A DNA stretch of 47,863 nt from Pleurobrachia bachei (taxonomy: Eukaryota; Ctenophora; Tentaculata; Cydippida; Pleurobrachiidae), in contig AVPN01000024.1 in NCBI GenBank assembly GCA_000695325.1, positions 90,063 to 137,925 on the forward strand. The letters run 5' to 3'. The notes below the pieces were generated by a model. It saw only the letters and a program-made list of their open reading frames with translations, did not search any database and was not told the origin of the DNA. Made by a program: the position numbers and the translations under genes. Within the stretch, counting starts at the first letter, position 1. Each line of letters starts with the position of its first letter. Of this stretch, positions 38,779-47,863 are shown piece after piece.

Positions 38779-40068
38779 CCTAAAACATTTCGTTCGTGAC
38801 AATGATCAATTAAATGAGCACAAAGTTGGCATTTGCTACCAGCAAAATTGTATTCAATGAGGAACCGCGGAAACGTGAGACCTAATACCAATCATAGCGG
38901 AGAACACCTCAGTTGACGTGCAGGTTACGAGTGACTTATGGAGCTATTTCCGATTATTAATATTTAATCAAATTTACACCGTTGACATAATCAAATGCTG
39001 TCTTCCTATTTGCAAGAAATGGATAATCAAAGTCACTCTGTTCAGCGAGGGGATTTATATAAAAAATGTCACGAGGTGCAGACTAGTGACTACAGAGTGC
39101 AGACCGCGGTTTCTCATACATTTAGGTAGTAAGAGACCCTAGAAAAAACTTGCCCTAAGGTGCATGTATTCCGCGTATTTTGTCAATGGCTATCAAAACA
39201 CGCTTGGCCAGTAAAACAACGGAAAATATTGGCAAACGCTGCTAGCCCAAATAATAATATAATATTATGCGCGATTGGATAAGGCAGCGCTTTTCAACGG
39301 AAAACATTGGCATACGCTGCAGGCCCTTCAAGATGAAGGGCCTGGAAGGAATGCCGCGCTGGAGGGGAATACATAATCAATCATATCTCCAGTTCCAGAT
39401 AAGGTACAGAAATCGTTTTGGTGTCGTTAGAAAGAGAAAGATAAAAGCTTTCAAATGCAGCCGGTTTCAGGTCTTTATCTTATCAGGAACAGGAGATATG
39501 AACCAAACTCCGCAAAATCGAGTGCGGTTGAACCAAAAAAATCGAAATTTTATTAAAAATTTGAACAAAGGTGAACCTGTGACGTCACTTTTTGAAAACA
39601 ACCCATTTTCAAACGGCTATTGCTCAGCTTCCTTAAGTCCAATTAACGGCTCTCAAAAACAGCAAGGTAGATAATTGTCAGATCTAACAGCTGGTGAAAA
39701 GATCAAGTCAAACGGACTTCAGGGGCCAAAGTTATAAGCATCGCCGTTTTTTCGACCGCAAAGTTATTTTCGACTTTTCTGAGCTCAGCCCAAACGAGCG
39801 CGCGGCTTTCCTTTCAATCCCCTCGTTGCGGGGTGGCGCGCATGAGGGGATTGCAGCGCATTCCAACATGTGTTTTTGATCTGGGCGACGTGTGTTTATA
39901 ACATTTCTGGTGTTTTATAAACATCTTTAAATTTAGCTTTTAAAAAGCGTCTTTTAATTTTAAATTCCTGGCATTGGTTGAACGAACAACGGAAGTGTAG
40001 CATCCACTCGTAGTCTTTAGGAACACAGAGGGTACCGGAAGCCTACAACCATGTCTCCCCACTCGCGG

Positions 40069-40271
40069 CGCGGCCAAAAAACGTGGTTCCCGTTGCGGCG
40101 CGGCTTGGCAACGCTTAGCAACTCTTGCGGAGGCGCGATTGTGACTTGTCACCGCGTGGTTTGCGCTGCGCCGAAGTGCCGCGCGGTGGGAACCATGCTG
40201 GTTTTGGCACGCGCACCACGTGGTGACAAGTTACATAACTCACTCCGCAAGACTACAGTGACAAGTCACAA
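40069..40271. repeat. Two interleaved imperfect inverted repeats
   Basis: Arm A (about 40069-40104) pairs with 40175-40211, and arm B (about 40120-40165) with 40209-40252. The order is A, B, A', B', so the pairings cross rather than nest. A third short copy of the B core (gtgacaagtcac) lies at 40258-40269. This may be overlapping small MITEs. Confidence 0.7.
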
Positions 40272-40276
40272 CTTTA

Positions 40277-40390
40277 TTAGGGATCCCTAATTTGAGTAAA
40301 CTAAACGGCATCCGCTAGAGAATCGTTAGCCCTAACCGACCCCCTAAACCAAACCCTAACCAGACCCTAACGGTTAGCCCTAACCCGTCG
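40277..40390. repeat. Telomere-like motif cluster
   Basis: TTAGGGATCCCTAA at 40277-40290 is a head-to-head pair of telomere-type hexamers. It is followed by five CCCTAA motifs in about 60 bases (40328-40385) separated by short spacers. It is a degenerate interstitial cluster, not a telomere. Confidence 0.6.
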
Positions 40391-40785
40391 CGCGCGCCAA
40401 AACTACGAATTGTTAGCAATGAAAGGCACCCAGATTTTAACGTTTTCCTTTTTGAAACCTGGAAAAAATTTGAAAGTTCCAAGTTTTTCAAAATTTTAGG
40501 TGCAAGTTTTCAAAATTCAGGTTTCAACAGGCCACAGGGCCAGTGGCCCCTAGGCAATGGCCACAGGGGTTGAGCTGCCCTGCTTTTGGGGGCAGCGGAA
40601 CCTGTTTGTAGTCCCTATCTCCACCGACCACGGCTGCCACCCACCATGGGCCCGGACGCACTTCGCACAGGGCCGCATCACCAGCTTTGTGCCCACACTA
40701 CTGAGTAGTCTTTAGTATTGCCAATTGATATTTCGTGACTCCGTTTATCAATTTACTTTGAATAGAGTGGTATGAGTCCCGGACG

Positions 40786-46940
<6,155 letters not shown>

Positions 46941-47163
46941 GTAATACAGGGTGTTTGTTTGTTTGTTTGTTTATAATTTGTTTGTATTGTATTGTTTGTT
47001 TGTTTGTTTGTTTGTTTGTTTGTTTGTTTGTTTGTTTGTTTGATTGTTTTCTCTTTGCCTTGTTATGACAAACGACAACATGTAAAGCAGATTGCAGCGC
47101 CATCAATCATCATGGCGCATTATGCTATGATAGTCATGTTTACTCGAACTATTAGCAGATGTT

Positions 47164-47196
<33 letters not shown>

Positions 47197-47863
47197 ATCT
47201 CTCCTCTCTTCGTTTCTCAGTGTATTTACGTCGGAAAGTCACACACAATATAGGCTGTGTGTTTTTACATACTTAGATTACGCAGCACAGTGAGAGTTAT
47301 GACCATAATAACGCCACTATACACTCAACAATTATATGTTTTACAAACTCTCTGATAGTGTTTGGTGTTACAAATCAATGTATCCTAAAAAAGTGTGACG
47401 ACTGACGCATATCTCGGATCTCTCCGCTCCCGTCTTAGATAAACAAACTCGGGTCCTTTTAAACATTTAAACGTTTCTAAACCAGCCCTCAAAATTCCAT
47501 CCCTGATATTGACGTTTTCAAGTTCTGTTATCTGAGTTATTAAAATTGAATTGACCAGGGGTGTGACTGGGGAGTGGGGATGTTAGGGTGCTTCAGGAGC
47601 CCCTCAAAATTCAAAAATGGCCTACTTTTTTTCTGGTGGTGACAAATGGGCTAAAAATGAACTCTGCAAAATTTTTTTGAAATTGAACTTAATTAAGGGT
47701 AGCAGCAACGTGACTTAAGTTTTTGGGTATTCGCGCATGCCTGACACACCCCGTTTTAGTGACTTCCGGGTTCTTTTGATGGTCGAAAACCCCACTAGCC
47801 GATCCGGAATGGCCATGTTTATATACGACTTATGAAGCAACATATGGTCTAAAACGCTTAGTT
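46941..47863 (+). other. Intronic end of window with (TTTG)n repeat
   Basis: After the gtaata donor at 46941 there is a (GTTT)n tract (about 46952-47042), a short CT patch (47163-47218), and no exon I can support. The rest of the SH2 domain must lie further right. Confidence 0.7.

Larger units (their letters stand above)
38779..40785. other. Divergent intergenic region between DNAJC2 and VAV
   Basis: No gene supported. It should contain both promoters. Visible: a CCAAT-type motif (38887-38892 area), a direct repeat of about 32 bases (39214 and 39295, caacggaaaa...ttggca...acgctgc), a small hairpin (39321-39342), GC-rich inverted repeats (40069-40271), a palindrome TTAGGGATCCCTAA (40277-40290) and scattered CCCTAA motifs to 40390. 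Confidence 0.6.

Overview
The window is nuclear DNA from an invertebrate animal. It holds intron-bearing genes with GT-AG junctions and long (CT)n/(GA)n tracts, and it has animal-type genes (a VAV-family exchange factor and a tropomyosin). I cannot fix the phylum; a compact non-bilaterian or sponge-like genome is only a guess.

Layout. 288-833 (+): last two exons of an unrecognised gene. 834-7147: intergenic, with a 1.7-kb tandem doublet. 7148-23551 (+): a tropomyosin gene with three first exons (two near-identical), single-copy core exons, a duplicated penultimate exon and seven complete terminal exons plus one fragment. Two terminal exon types carry long tails that I do not recognise from any tropomyosin. 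25620-34512 (-): mitochondrial Lon protease with a readable targeting presequence and two internal duplications. 34683-36724 (-): a seven-finger C2H2 protein. 36967-38778 (-): a single-exon DNAJC2/zuotin-type ribosome-associated chaperone. The three minus-strand genes sit head to tail with gaps of 170 and 242 bp. 40786-46940 (+): VAV (CH, acidic region, DH, PH, C1, SH3, start of SH2), running off the window.

Two features dominate. First, seven adjacent tandem doublets (units of about 1.1-2.6 kb, always two copies) cover roughly half the window and copy exons of all three large genes. They are either real recent duplications or two haplotypes joined in the assembly. Second, at four places a block of 50 bases is the base-by-base complement of the expected sequence WITHOUT reversal (12159-12208, 17047-17096 versus 19671-19720, 41351-41400, 41690-41739). 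Three are proved by exact pairing with a tandem copy, and one by a tropomyosin exon that regains its coiled coil and its gtaagt donor when complemented. An inversion would give a reverse complement, so this is not an inversion; sequence handling or deliberate alteration is the most likely cause. These blocks break tropomyosin exon 3 and the first VAV copy.

The genes are functionally mixed: cytoskeleton (tropomyosin, VAV to Rho GTPases), mitochondrial proteostasis (Lon), nascent-chain folding (DNAJC2) and a probable transcription factor. No shared pathway is implied by their adjacency.
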